From: Casuarina equisetifolia
Lineage: Eukaryota > Streptophyta > Magnoliopsida > Fagales > Casuarinaceae
Assembly: GCA_028551475.1 (NCBI GenBank)
Contig: CM052360.1
Coordinates: 16,728,501 to 16,792,500, forward strand
DNA: 64,000 nucleotides
Reading direction: 5' to 3'
Shown here: positions 11,276 to 23,695 of the stretch, piece after piece
How positions within the stretch are numbered: the stretch's first letter is position 1
Layout: every line of letters starts with the position of its first letter
Translations under genes and position numbers: made by a program
Notes under the pieces: generated by a model
What the model was told of the DNA's origin: nothing
What the model saw: the letters and a program-made list of their open reading frames with translations, nothing else
Databases searched by the model: none

Positions 11276-13467
11276 TCACCTTTTAACCAAAGCTTAATCC
11301 AAGGAACAAAACATACTCCTAATGGGCTTGGCAAGCTAGGATCCCACAAAGCACATGGCCTTCCTTTGCCTTGATCTTGCCCAAAACACAAGCAAGGCCT
11401 CCTTTTGCTTAAGTTGCTTAAGTTGCTTAAGTTGTATGTGAGTCATGCAACATACTTGAGTGAATGCAAATGACAGGAATACCAAAACTTCACCATCCCT
11501 ACTAAAAGGATGCAAAGAAAGGAGGATGCTGAAAACTTAGTTCCTTTAGAAAAGTCAAAGGAAGAAATAGAACATGAATGGAAATAGAACCTTTTTGATT
11601 TTGATAAATTTCTTATTAATTACAATTGATACATGATCTTGAAGATTAAAAAAATTACATGAAAATCAATAAAGGAAAGAAATTGATTATAAAAAATTCT
11701 TTACAAATCTCTTGGAGATTTTTTGATAAAAAATTGTTAGAGTTTTGCAAAGAGGATGAACATGGATTCAAGTTACTTATGCATCACGCTTAGGTCATTA
11801 TGGTTGACATGTCTGGCATGTGGGTGATTGGTGCTCTCAAGCATGTTAGGAGTTTAGTTTTATCTAACATACCCTTGTAAGCTAAAGGGGGAGAATGGAC
11901 CACCAACTTAAAATGAAGAGTGCAAAATTGCACAAAGGAAAGACCTTTACTAAAGATATTAGCAAGTTGATCCATTGAGGGGATAAACTATAGATGAAGT
12001 TGACAACAAGCTAAGCATTCTTAAACAAAGTGAAAATCAATCTCAATATTCTTGGTATGAGCATGAAACATTGAGTTGGTGGTTAAGTGGAAAGTTGACA
12101 AGTTGTCACTCCAAAGTATTGGTGGATGTAGTAGAAAGGCCTAAAGGTCACTAAATAGGTCTTCAATCCACATAAGTTTGGCAAACTAGTGTTAAAGGAC
12201 TTGGAGAAGCCTACAAATGGGAGCTTGTGGAGATCTAATGAGAATATTATCATTCACATAGGCAAAGAGGATAACATTGTATCAAGGAATATGTAGTGTG
12301 AATAGTAAGGTGTTAGCCATGAAGATAATGAAAGCAATCAAGCTTAGGAAAGTATGAAGGCATTTATACTAGACTTGAAGGGCTTATTTCAAACCATATA
12401 TTGAATGATACAAGGGACTTTAGGCTATAGAGATTACGATTAACTAGTTCATGGCGTATTGTCTAGCATGTATTAAGGTATTGTATGGCATAGAAATCCA
12501 GATAGAATAGAAAAAGACAATTATTATTTGTAGTTCTTCTTCAAACCATAATCAAAAGTGTAAAATTTTGAAAATAATCCTTAATAAATGACAAAACAAT
12601 TTGACCAAAATAATCCTTTAATTATGCCCAAATAACTATCAAAATATCTCTTAAAAATCATAAAAAGACTACATAAAACAATCAAGAAATTACCTCTTAA
12701 AATTCTATATGAAGAATGTATTTCACATGGTACATAATAGTCCACACGTGGTCCTATGTGTTTGGGAGGAATCCACTCTTACGCATGTTAGATGCGTGTT
12801 GGGAACAAAGTGTGTAACACATGCTCTAATTAATGAACCTAATTTGGAGCTAGGTTTGAATCTCAAGTGAGATCAATTCCTTGAACTGGTCAACATGTTA
12901 GGTCAATGGGTCAAATCTAAACTTGGTTGATAAATCGGGTTTTAGGGTTACAATTAGGTCAAATTGCAAGTTAATGAACTGATTTTCTATCGTGGCTATT
13001 CTTTACCATTTTTCACCTTTTCACGATGGTTTTTTTGTCTAAATAAGAATAGTAATCAATAAATTAGCTTCCCACGAACTTATAAACTACCAAGCTGCTT
13101 CATAAAATTGACGAACAAAGGAGAAATCAAAATTCCTTTTTGGCCACATGGGTTTGACATGACCCATAAGTTCTTAGGCTGATTTTTGAACGAAATCCAA
13201 CATTTTACCAACACTCAAAGTCAAAAATCACACCTATAAAGTCAAAGGAAGAAAACTTGTACCTTAATAGTCAATTTTGAGCTCTAACCATGTTTTTGTA
13301 TGCCAAGTGTTTGACAAAAGATTGTTTTTGAGCAAAACATTTTAACATAGCCTATCTCTCATGTGTGTAGTGCATTAAGTTCACATAGCAAAACCATTCT
13401 TCCACTAATTACCCAATGAAGAACGAGCCTCAGCCTTAATTTAGGAACCAAGGCTTTGATACTAGTT
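11276..13467 (-). mobile_element. Ty1-copia fossil(s)
   Basis: Minus-strand copia debris, heavily broken. The RNase H end is recognisable at about 11880-12130 (DQLANIFSKGLS). The stretch 12560-13440 shows no coding. At 13450-13463 is a worn Met-tRNA primer site, followed by an LTR at 13468. The interior is too short for a whole copia element, so this is either internally deleted or a mix of two elements. Confidence 0.65.
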
Positions 13468-13854
13468 TGTTAAAAACAAACTTAGAGTTCTTAAGCTCAT
13501 GAAGTTTCTTAAGATCTCATTGCACATACAAAGAAAATATCAATTAAGAAAAATCATATGAGAATTACAAAGTTTAGGATAATCCATACATCCCCCAATT
13601 TAAGAAGCTATTCTTCATTATAATGAAGAGGATTACAATGTACACTAAAAAATATCTATTTTCTCTCTGTCTCACACATTGTACTCTTTTTCACTCTCAT
13701 GCACCCTCATAACTAGGTTTTCTTATAGTGTTCCCTTTTGTTTTAACAACAAGGGAACCTTAATTGAATAGGACTAAGAAAAGCTACAAACTACCTAAAA
13801 CATGAACATAATAGTTTATAAATTTACTCTTATTAATTTATTCCAAACCTAACG
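13468..13854 (-). repeat. Copia LTR at the start of unit 1
   Basis: 387-bp LTR next to a worn Met-tRNA primer site. The same LTR, with about 100 bp of the leader beside it, begins units 2 (36859-37243) and 3 (52751-53136), so the left duplication breakpoints fall inside this element's leader. Confidence 0.75.
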
Positions 13855-13989
13855 AAATGGAAGCTAGTATAGAAGATGATAGAGTTTCTAAATACTTTGC
13901 TAACCAATAATTATATGAAATTAAGCTGCACACGGTCCACTATGAGATCAAAAAAATAAAAAAAATGTAAAAATAATATGATTCAAGGA

Positions 13990-14410
13990 ACGTCACTTTA
14001 GTTTTTCATTTTTCATTGTTCATTTCTTTTAATCTATCTTTTCTTTTCTCCAAAGAGACAGACTGCAGCTTGAAAAAAAGAAAAAGGGAAAAGGAAAAAG
14101 AGTATTTGATATTGACTTGAAAAAATTGTTTATTTGTTACGCCAGTATTATCTTGCTTCTATCTTTGCATCCACCAAGATAGCAATTCCTTTTAGTGTAA
14201 TGCTAACGCTATCGTCCCATTAATTAAAAATAGCAAATAATCGTTCTGTGCTTCGAAGGGGTTTCCTTAATTTTAAGAAATTAAGCTGATAAGAAGCAGC
14301 GGAAATTTTCTGGTGTTCCGTGCAAGACAAAGACCTATTTATGTCCTTGTGCAAGACAAAGACAATTTTCCCGGGATTGAAAAGACCTATTTATTCTACC
14401 TCTGTGGGCT
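13990..14410. repeat. Older direct repeat, 3' flank of defensin 1
   Basis: A diverged copy of the region 16530-17045 on the other side of the same gene. Landmarks in the same order and orientation: TTTTCTCCAAAGAGACA, the ATCCACCAAGATAGC region, TAAGAAATTAAGCT, and GTCCTTGTGCAAGACAAAG. The pair is much more diverged than the units are from one another, so it reflects an earlier duplication. Confidence 0.6.
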
Positions 14411-15590
14411 ACGTTCATTTAATGTGCTGGCACTATATCGTTTGAAAAATACCTGATAGTGTATTTTGAAAAATAATCGTCGCATACTTCGAAAAGTATT
14501 CCATGTTCGATCAAAACCCAGGAACAGTCTACGTTTCTTTAAATTAGTTTTCCCTGCCTAATACAAACACATCTGATTCACCTTATCGCTTACTCAGATG
14601 ACGCGTTTTTGAGCAAGATATTGAACCAAACAAAATGATGGAAGGCACTAGCGATTTGAAGGAAATCTTTGAAGAATAGCCAAAAGGATGTTGTTTTGTA
14701 GGTTGATATTAAAATAGTGGACGGAGATAGAGTATGTAAGAAGAAACACAATCTGCAATTGTATTTAACACCATTTCTCCATGAAATAAAATACCAAGGA
14801 GCAAAATTTTAATTTGGGTGTATTTTCTTTTACCGTTACACTTTCCGGTTGATGCCTACCGACCAATGACCTTGTACTGTGATTTTCAGGCTTTCGGTTG
14901 GCTACCATTTTTTAAACAGTTTCTTCTAAGGTGCTTGATCATGCAAAACAAAGGATGACGTTTTGTCCATAATATAGGTTGTTGCAAAGATATATTCCTC
15001 GAAAAGACCTTGCATACATTTTTCCTTAAAAGTTCAGCGCTTAAACTACGTTAAAATATACCGATACCATTTTGCTGCGAGGTATAAATTGATGAATTTT
15101 GATGTTGTAAATTTCAAGAAGAAAATAAGTTATCATTTACAGAATTAAAGAAGTTTAACATATTATCTAACATAATATTTCATTCACCATATTGAAAACT
15201 CTACCTAGATATGATACTATTTTGGGTTTGACCTTCACAATGGATGTTCATGTTTCTTACTAATGGTCATTTATTATCATAAAAAGATATTTTGGTTAAT
15301 CGTAATTGAGAATTCTATAAAATCATCAAATTTCAATTTAGATTACATCAAACAACCCATCAATAATTCCGTCACTTAAGAGAAAAATATTATGAATATT
15401 TTTCACAATCAGACAAATAGAATAATGCATGTAATTAAATAAATTTAAATTTCTAACTTCATTCATGAATTTCAATTTGACTTTTGACATATATCTACAT
15501 ATAAAATGCCACAAGACACTATTAGAGCCATTACATGCAATGTCCCCATTGATTAAAAGAAAAAAGGATACAACAGGGGTTTTCATTGTC

Positions 15591-16005
15591 TTACACTAGG
15601 CAATAAAAGCAGTAGCACTTGCAATGCCAAACTCCCCTGCAGCCCCCAGATGCTGCCTGCTCAACTTCCCTGCAATGCTTATCGCACTTTTTGCTGTCCC
15701 AACATCTCCCATGCCAAGTTTTGCTTTTCCTAGCAGTTTCGCACGGGTCTATCAAACAAAAATATGAAGAGAAACCGCAAAGTAAAAGGAGATTAGAAGG
15801 CCTACATATGAATGGTAATAACATAAATGTACAATACGACCCGTCGGAATCTGTACAATTCTCCACACTAGTACAGTGAAAAGAAACATTTACCCAGCGC
15901 GGATTCCGTATGCATGGACAAAGCAGGAGAAGCAGTAGCAAAGACCAGAGCGAAGAACATCAAGACTACAAAAAGAACCTTTAAAGTAAAGGTAAGAACT
16001 GACAT
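15591..16005 (-). CDS. Plant defensin 1 (secreted, 89 aa, two exons)
   Basis: Exon 1 15894-16005 and exon 2 15591-15748, phase-1 GT-AG intron of 145 bp. Residues 1-29 form a signal peptide (MSVLTFTLKVLFVVLMFF then ALVFATASPAL). The mature part has the cysteine-stabilised alpha-beta pattern: C-x12-C-x5-C-x3-C-x10-C-x7-C-x1-C-x2-C, with CDKHC, GGC and CYC supplying the CxxxC, GxC and CxC signatures. The first loop (12 residues) and last spacing (2) differ from the usual x10 and x3. This copy has a ninth cysteine just before C6 (WHCKC), absent from its paralogues. TATATAA lies at 16110-16116, about 105 bp upstream of the ATG. Plant defensins act outside the cell on fungal membranes, ion channels or receptors; which applies here is unknown. 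The gene is intact. Confidence 0.92.
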
Positions 16006-16105
16006 TTCCCTTCAACTATTGAAGTATTCCCACTTTTCACAGATGCGACAAAGAGAGAGGAGTACGAAGCTTAGCAAGAAGCGTAACTAAGTGAGAGATA
16101 GATTG

Positions 16106-16118
16106 TCCCTTATATAGA
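16106..16118 (-). promoter_or_regulatory. TATA box of defensin 1
   Basis: Reads CTATATAAGG on the minus strand. It is weakened in defensin 2 (TGTATAAGG at 39666-39676) and lost in defensin 3 (TATGCAAGG at 55439-55448). Confidence 0.7.
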
Positions 16119-16529
16119 TGCTTCCATTGGGGGAAGAAAGAGAGCATACCCCGGTGTACACTGGTGTAGCAAGTAGCCAGTAAGCAACCATGGGTCCACT
16201 TAAGTTATATTTACTGAAAGTTTGGAATAGTTTTGGTTCTGAAATTCGGTTTAGATATTTATATGTTTCATAATTGTCTCTAATCTCAACTTTAAGAAGC
16301 TTGGAGCATCAAGCTTTTTATGTTTATATTTGTTTATTCTTAAATTGATTTTTTTTTTTGTCTGCGGATCATCCCTTACAAATTCACGTATTTCAAAAAG
16401 CATATATCAGATTAATATCTCGGTTGCTTCTATTTTCAAATTTGATGAAAGGGTAGGTTTACTATGTCACCAGGAAAAGACAAATGTTAAAGTATTCTGA
16501 TTTGAATATGTATTTGATTTCTCACTCTA

Positions 16530-17045
16530 GTTTTTCCTTTTTAACTTTTCCTTCGATCTACATTTTCTTTTTCTTCGAAGAGATAGAAAACAATTTGAAA
16601 AATTGCCGAGAATGACTTGAAGAAATAATTTATCAATCCTGTATTTTCTTGTTTCATTCCATGCATCTACCAAACTTTAAGATAGACAGATTGCAATTCT
16701 CCATAGTGTAGTACTAAAGTTGTTGTCTTATAAATTCAAAAAATAATAATAAAAATGATTACATACTTTGAAGGGCTTTTCTCAAGTTAAAGAAATCTAT
16801 GCGAAAGCTATTTTCTTATTATTCTAAGGGGGGAAAAACGATTACATACTTTGAAGGGCTTTTCTCAAGTTCAAGAAATCTATGCTAAAACTATTGTCTT
16901 ATTACTTGATGATTACATAATTTAAGAAATTAAGCTTATAAGATGTGGACAATGACATCATCAAATAGAAAATGATCTCGTTTACTTTTGTCCTTATGCA
17001 AGACAAAGACTCATTTTCCCAAGCTTCATAGGACCTACTTAGCTA
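16530..17045. repeat. Older direct repeat, 5' flank of defensin 1
   Basis: Partner of 13990-14410. Internally it also holds two to three copies of a short motif (TACTTTGAAGGGCTTTTCT, about 100 bp apart at 16755, 16848). Equivalent sequence occurs at 40100-40580 in unit 2 and 56450-56852 in unit 3. Confidence 0.55.
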
Positions 17046-19306
17046 TAATTATGATTTGCGTAGCCGTAACTGTAACTGGTCTTATCCCAAGGGAAGTCAT
17101 TCAAGTTAGTAAGTTGATACTTCTTCTTTTTCAAATGACCATAGTGAAAAACTTAGAGATACAAATTACATAACTCAAGGGAAGCCCATAACCCTAAGCC
17201 TTCAAAGGAAGACTTCATCTATCCTGAAGAAGGTTCTGGTTCTCCCTCAAATGAGGCCAAGCATATATCCTATAATAAGCACAACCTTAATCCTTCATTC
17301 ACTCACCTATCAGCATGTTTGGTCAACAATCCCACAATTCGGTCTTGAACAGGTGATTGTATTAATTTGATATGGACGCCAGACGAGCTTGTGGCCAGGA
17401 TGATAGAGGAACGTTTCAAGGAGATTCTAGAGGCCATGCAACACATGTAGCTAATGTTTGCTAGGCTTTATGTGCGAATGGACAATAATAATCCGAATAG
17501 ATAGTAGACCACTCGAAGAGACACCAACAACATATATGTGGGAGCCATATCCAATGCAAGTGGAGGCAAGGATAAAGATAACCCTATAGGTTTTGTTATG
17601 TGCGCGTGACAAAGGAAACTATTCAAAATTAGAAAGTATCCTTTTGCCAACTTGCCAGTTACGATGGGATGTTTTGTAAAAGAAGTGACTTTTGTTAAAA
17701 TAGGGGATAATAGGGAATGGGTTACGTCTGTAGTTAGGTAAAAGGGTAAGGGAAACGTGGCCTTGATGGTGGATGTTGAAGCTTATATAAGGAGCTTGCT
17801 ATGTAATAGGAAGGTAGCTTTTGAAATCTAAAAAGCCAGTGTGTTTTCCCTTCTAAAAGTAGAGTTTCAGCATCCCTTTGATGATGTCAACCAAGCTCCA
17901 TTTTATCCAAAGTTCCTATAATCAATCCAAATGCATGTTAATCCACTTGAAAGGAACCCAGTTACATGTCCTAACCTTTGTGCACATAACAAAGGTATCA
18001 AGGCCAAGTTTCTTGTAACCGTGGGGTTATTTGACGAGGCTTGGGATAACTTATGTTCCTGCTTAATAGAAATGGAGGAGAAGATTATCAATATTTTGGA
18101 AGCTTTCGATGAGGATGTACTAACCTATCTCATTAGGATAGAATTTCCTTCCACCAACATAATCAAACTATTCGAGGTCCACCTAGAGAGTAAGGTTAAG
18201 GTAGAAGAGGCTCTACATGAGTCTCATGAAGTTGTTTGTATTATGCCAAGCAAGAAGGAAGGCAACAATGCTAGGGTTTCATCCGGAGCACTAGTTCCAG
18301 TATAGAAAAAGCCACTGGCGGAATGGATAAAGATTAACTAGTCTTTCATAGCTTTACTAGAAAACAAGTGGTTTTGCCTAGGTGATACTTAATCTAACTT
18401 ACTACCAAATTTAATTGTTCACCATAAGCTCCCTTATTTTGACACTTTGAATGTTAATGTATATTTTACACACTTTGGTCAACCACTAGAAGGTCATCAA
18501 TGGGTTTTTGGAACTCAATCTAGCTAACCACAAAAAGAAACAAATGAAGAAAAGAAAGGTGGGACTTTGTTGGGACGCATTATGAAAGAACTTAACACCA
18601 ATAAAGATGGGTTTTTCCTCTTTCATGATGAGTTGGTGAATGTCCACAGCACTGAAGGAAAGAAGTGTGGAGCATTGGAGCTCCAAAACACCTTCGGTGA
18701 TTTCAACAAAGACCATGTTGCCTCATCATCAAGACCAAGAAGCATTGACCATAACTTTCTAACCACAGGCTATCGTCAGCAGGAAGGTGTTTAAGCTTGA
18801 AGACTAGAGTAGTAATGCTGCTCATTTTCGACTGACTGCAAAAACCAACCTAATGAAGGTGTTAGGGGCCCTTATTGAACCCAACACTGGAAGCCCCACC
18901 ATTCTTAACAATGAATGCTTCCATTATAACCTCAGCCTCAATGTTGTCAAAGGGAAACAATCACTAACTGTTACGTGCATAAATTTGAGCACACTAACTG
19001 GGGCCAAATGGAAGCCATTTTTACGGGTATTTGGATTATATAGGTTGGCTTTTGGATGTGTAAGAGCCTTGCAGTCCATCTTTACTATTTGAAAGGTGAG
19101 GAGAGAGACATTTGAGAGGAACCAGTTTAACTTTATGTTTCTTGCTTCTTGCTTCATTTTCATTTAAGTTCCTAGCCTTTTAATAGCCATTTTACAAGGG
19201 AGAGAGAGAGCTAGCATGCCTTACCAAACATGCCTAAGTCTACCTAAGCTTGACTTGCACATAACAAACCATTCCCTTTACAAAAACCTTGTTCTCAAGG
19301 TTTAAC

Positions 19307-19308
19307 AA

Positions 19309-19337
<29 letters not shown>
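19307..19337 (+). repeat. (AAT)n microsatellite
   Basis: About ten AAT triplets; unit 2 has only a short irregular A/T tract at the matching place (about 42890-42915), so it expanded after the duplication or contracted in unit 2. Confidence 0.9.
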
Positions 19338-19339
<2 letters not shown>

Positions 19340-20148
19340 CCTAATAATTAAGTATTAGGATTAAGTGTGGGAAGAAATCTTTTAACAAAATGTCCCATTG
19401 CATAAAAAGAGAGGTTGTCCCTTCCATTAGCATTACCGATGATGCTTTGGGGGCCGTGTACAGTGGGAGAAGAATGCTTCGTTGACCACCGCATTGGACA
19501 AATCAAGAGGTTGGCCTCCGCAATGGGTATCACATGGTCGACAAAAGGGCTTTCTCTGGTTGACAATCACCCTACAACACTTTTATTGCTGGCCTCCTCG
19601 GCATTGTTTCCAATGCCCACACACACCATTCTTGGTATAACTAATTTTAGCTCTGTTCGGCCTTTTCTACACTATGTGTGGTCAATTTTGGCTTCTTTTT
19701 TCGGTGAGCCAACTCAGCTTGCATCGAAGAGAGTGAAACTAGTGGAAAGGGCGTGATTTCTTAACTCCCTCCTCTTCGCTAGTTAGCCATTAAGCTGGTC
19801 ATGTTGCGCCTCCTTCGGTTTTGCTTTCGGCTTTACATTCTCTAATTAGACTATGCCCAAACTGAGTGCGTTAATCGAGGAAATAGCTATTCCAACGAAA
19901 TGGGTCTACAAGTTTGTAAACCAAGCTTCCAAAAGGCTAGTGAGCTTCTTATCCATTTTATGAAGGTAGCAATGCAAGTTTACTAGAGCTTCATCCAACA
20001 ATCTCATAGTTGTAGGAAACTTAGCTTTAATACTATTGTTTACATGCACAAATCTAAGCACACATAATTAAGGCCAAATGGAAGCCATTGTTACGGGTAT
20101 TTGGATTATAGGGGTTGGCTTTTGGATGTGTAGGAGCCTTGTAGTCCA

Positions 20149-21493
20149 TGTTCGGTGAAATTTAGATGCAAGTGAACATGTCGAATAAGTAATATAATGA
20201 TAAGAAAAGTATCGTCCCACGAAGATTGGTGAATACTAAACTAATTAAATATTAATGATAAATTAATCCTAAAATTTATCTAGCAAATCAAAATATTGTT
20301 GAAGATAAATTAAAATTTAAAATTGCTAAAACGAAAACTCAATACTAATTAAAATTGGATCCAAGTAAGAAAAATCAAGATGAGACACATGTTAGAGCTT
20401 CCGATTTCACCATAACTACTAGATATGAATTTTCATAGTTTATGCCTGCAAGAATGATATTATCTATGTGATGATGGAATTTCCTAATTTATTTACTATC
20501 CTATGTCTAGGTAAAGTAAACCTATTTAGTTCATTAATTCACTATATCTTTATATGTGAATTAAAACAAACCAAATGCATTAGGATCTGTGAATATTCTT
20601 GGTTTACAATAAATCTTTTGATTATCTTATCACCAAAAGCTACAAAAATAACATGGTATATGTCTATCCATATTTAATTCATGGTTATATATTATAAGAA
20701 GCAATTGCATATTATTACCTTTCAGTCTCTAACATGCACGTCAAATCATTCAAGTGGTGGCCAATCACTTAAAAGCATTAAGCATAATAATATATAACTC
20801 ACATAAATAAAATATCTTGCAAAACAAAAAAAACTTATAAAATTCACATCATCATAGTTAGGCTACATCTTCGCTCTAACAAAAGAAGTTTAGAACATAA
20901 TGAAATACCAAACCAAAGTAATAGTGAAAATTAAGCAAAACATCTTAAATAGAAAAACAGGAAAGTTGTCATCACACTGTCTTCTCTTTAAGAATTCTTT
21001 ACAGCAATTCTACAATTCAAGAATGATAAGAAGTAAAGGGAAGCTTTCATGCCTCTATTTCTCTTTTTCTTCCTTGGTTTTCTCTTTCTTCTCTCACTTT
21101 TTCTCTTCCTTCTTTGGTTCCGGCGGCAACACACGGTTTCTCCATTTTTTTCTTTTTTTTTTTCTCTCTCCTGTGCGGCGCCTCCTTCTCTTCACGTTTT
21201 CTCCTCTTTACAGTTCCTTTTATGCTATCTTTTCCTCCTCCTTGGCAACGTGTCCTTGTCCTACTCAATTTAGAATTCACTTTTTTGGTCTTTTCTTTTA
21301 TTCTTTTGGATTTGTACACGTTGCCTTCTTGTAGCTTTTTTTTAAATTTTTTATTTCTTTTGCTCTTTTAGTGTTTGCTGCATAAATAACATAAATTTAC
21401 ATAAATATATCAAAACTTAAATATTATCTTATAAAACTTGTATTATTTATATCTTAAAATATCTAAAATAACTCTATAAAAATAGAGTTATCA
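20149..21493 (-). mobile_element. Solo LTR, 1345 bp, probable Ty3-gypsy, in unit 1 only
   Basis: Bounded by TGTTCGG and GTTATCA and flanked by a perfect 5-bp target duplication GTCCA (20144-20148 and 21494-21498). Unit 2 keeps the empty site at 43720-43724. Minus-strand reading starts TGATAACTCTA with a short hairpin of AACTCTA and TAGAGTT. Contains a pyrimidine-rich stretch at 21045-21360 that opens long, meaningless frames. No internal domain remains, so it is the product of LTR-LTR recombination. Confidence 0.82.
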
Positions 21494-22559
21494 GTCCATC
21501 TCTACCATTTGAAAGGTAAGGAGAGAGACATTTGAGAGGAATCGGGTTAACTTTCTACTGTTTGCTTCATTTTCATTTAAGTTCCTAGCCTTTTAATAGC
21601 CATTTTATAAGGGGGAGAGAGAGCTAGCGTGCCTTACCAGACATGCCTAAGCCTACCTAGGCCTAACTTGTACATAACATTGACCCTTTGCATTGTGCCA
21701 AATAGAAAAACATGTTTCATTGAAACCTCTATGGTCTCTGTACTAACGGGTAATGCCAAGAAAAAGAAACCTTATTGTACCTTTGAGGGAAAGGGTATTT
21801 TCTGAAGGCATAATGGAGATGGACATTTGGATGAAAGCCAAAATGAGATTGATTATGTCATGGCCCTAACTCTAGAGAACTACCTAGGGACCTTCATCAA
21901 ACCCATTTGCAATAGCCAGACAAGTACATGAGACCCAATGCCAAAGTGGTTTACAACCTTAAGGACAAGGTTATCCATATAGGGGAAGTATTGTTATGTG
22001 TACATGACAAAGGAAAATGTTTAAAATCAGAAAGTATCTTTTTGCCCACTTACTTGCTAGCTAGGGTAGGATGTTCTGCAAAAGAAATGACTTTTGTTAA
22101 AATAGGGGATAATAGGGAATGGTTGCATTTATATTTGGGTAAAATGATAAGGGAAACATAGCCTTGATGGCAGATGTTAAAGCTCATATAAGGAACTTGT
22201 TATGGAATAGGAAGGTACCTTTTGAAATCTAAAGAACTAGTGTGTTTTCCTTTCTAAAAATAGAGTTTTGACATCCCTCTAATGATGTCAACTAATCTCC
22301 ATTTTATCCAAAGTTACTATAATCAATTCCAAATGAATGCTAATCCATTTGAAAGGAACCTAGTTATGTGTCCTAACCTTTGTGCACGTAATAGGTTCGA
22401 ACATGGGAGGAGTCAAATCTAAGGTAAGGTTGTCTTAACTTTACCAGTGCAAAGGCAATGGGCATTGAGATAGGTTTGCAATTTTCCATTCCAACTCGTT
22501 TCAGAATATCCATAGCATTTTATTTTTAGGAAAGCAAAAGGCATCCATAACCTCTTATA

Positions 22560-23695
22560 CGAAATGAGGATGCATCAGCTCTTCAACAATCCTTGTTTAG
22601 TAATGTTGTAAGGGCATTACAATACCTTACATTGATGTGCCCAAACTTATCTTTTGTAGTCAATTGACTTTGTCAAACCATGCATGGTCCAGCAATAGTA
22701 GACTCTCATTGTTTGAAGAAAGTACTAAAATACCTAGATGGGACAATGACCTTTGGCTTAAAAATACACTCCTTTAGCTTTCTTAACCTATATGGCTTTA
22801 GTGAGATTGGGGGGATGCTAAGTTACCTGAAGATCAACTACTAGTTTTTACTTTTTTCCTAAAGCCAATTGTATTTGTTGTAGTGCCAAATGAAATCCAA
22901 TGATCTCAAGATCATCTACAAAAGTTGAATACCGATTGCTAGTTGCTGTTTCTACTAAATCCACTTGGATTTCCTTTCTACTCAAGGATCTCAATGTTCC
23001 ACAATTTTATCTTATGGTCTTATTCTATGATAATATATTAGAATTATACCTCATAACTAAACCAATACTTCATGGTAAGTCTAGACATATAGAAATCAAC
23101 TACCATTTTATTTAGGAAAAAATTGCTCTTAAAACTATTGTCACCATGCATGTTCGTTCAAGTGAGCAACTAGCTTATCTACTTACCAAAGCTCTTCCCT
23201 GCTTTTTGTTTGAAAAACTACATACCAAACTAAGGCTTCTCACCCTTAGTTTGAAGGGGCATATTAGCTCTGATAATGCAAAGAATGATAAACACAACAA
23301 CCATAAGCATGATAGTCATGCTTCATCAAGCACCATTCCAAGAAATTTTCAGAGTAGCTTAGCATTAATAAGATACTCACTAAAAAACTAGTAACTAAAG
23401 GAAAACAAAAAAGACACAAAAAGTCTCAAAAGTCTTAGTCACCTTGCCTCAAAAACTAGAAATGTGGTGCATTATACTATCTCTAAAGTTAGAACACTAA
23501 CTTGACATTACCAGAGTTATTCTCTCTTTCTTGTATCTATTTTGGCTATATATACCTATAAAAATAGAGCATCGAGTATGCTTTTGTACTAATAGTTTTC
23601 TTGTTTCTAATACAAACACTATTCCAAATCAATGATCTTTCTTTTTCTATAAACTTTTCTTAGTTTTCTTCTTGCTAGACTTCCCATGCTACAAT
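22560..23695 (+). mobile_element. Ty1-copia fossil, RT/RNase H end plus 3' LTR (unit 1)
   Basis: Plus-strand remnant: reverse-transcriptase tail and RNase H from about 22600 to 23250 (frames at 22900-23115 and 23146-23391 carry SRSSTKVEYR and SEQLAYLLTKALP). A purine tract at about 23255 leads into a probable 3' LTR of about 430 bp that has a TATATATA promoter near 23550. Broken; shared with unit 2 at 44800-45920, so it predates that duplication. Confidence 0.75.

Larger units (their letters stand above)
17046..22560. mobile_element. Patchwork of old LTR-type repeats, family unresolved (unit 1)
   Basis: Direct repeats are nested here. Block Q (about 17590-17990 and 21960-22390) shares the frame MTFVKIGDNREW; block P (about 18960-19270, and 20030-20148 continuing at 21494-21680) shares GCCAAATGGAAGCC and GGCTTTTGGATGTGTA. 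Open frames such as 17931-18305 and 18853-19092 recur in unit 2, but I recognise no product and take them as remains of transposon genes. The whole block recurs at 40590-44800 in unit 2. Broken and old. Confidence 0.5.

Noticed and set aside
17931-18305. 124-codon frame as a host gene
   Set aside because: It recurs in unit 2 (41435-41863) inside a block of direct repeats; more likely remains of a transposon gene than a host gene. The product is not recognised.
19348-19756. Opposed frames of 72-113 codons (also 42957-43422)
   Set aside because: Present in both units on both strands but with no recognised domain; treated as repeat debris.
20900-21371. Hydrophobic 144-codon frame and neighbours
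   Set aside because: Pyrimidine-rich low-complexity part of a solo LTR; the apparent Phe/Leu/Ser-rich protein is compositional.
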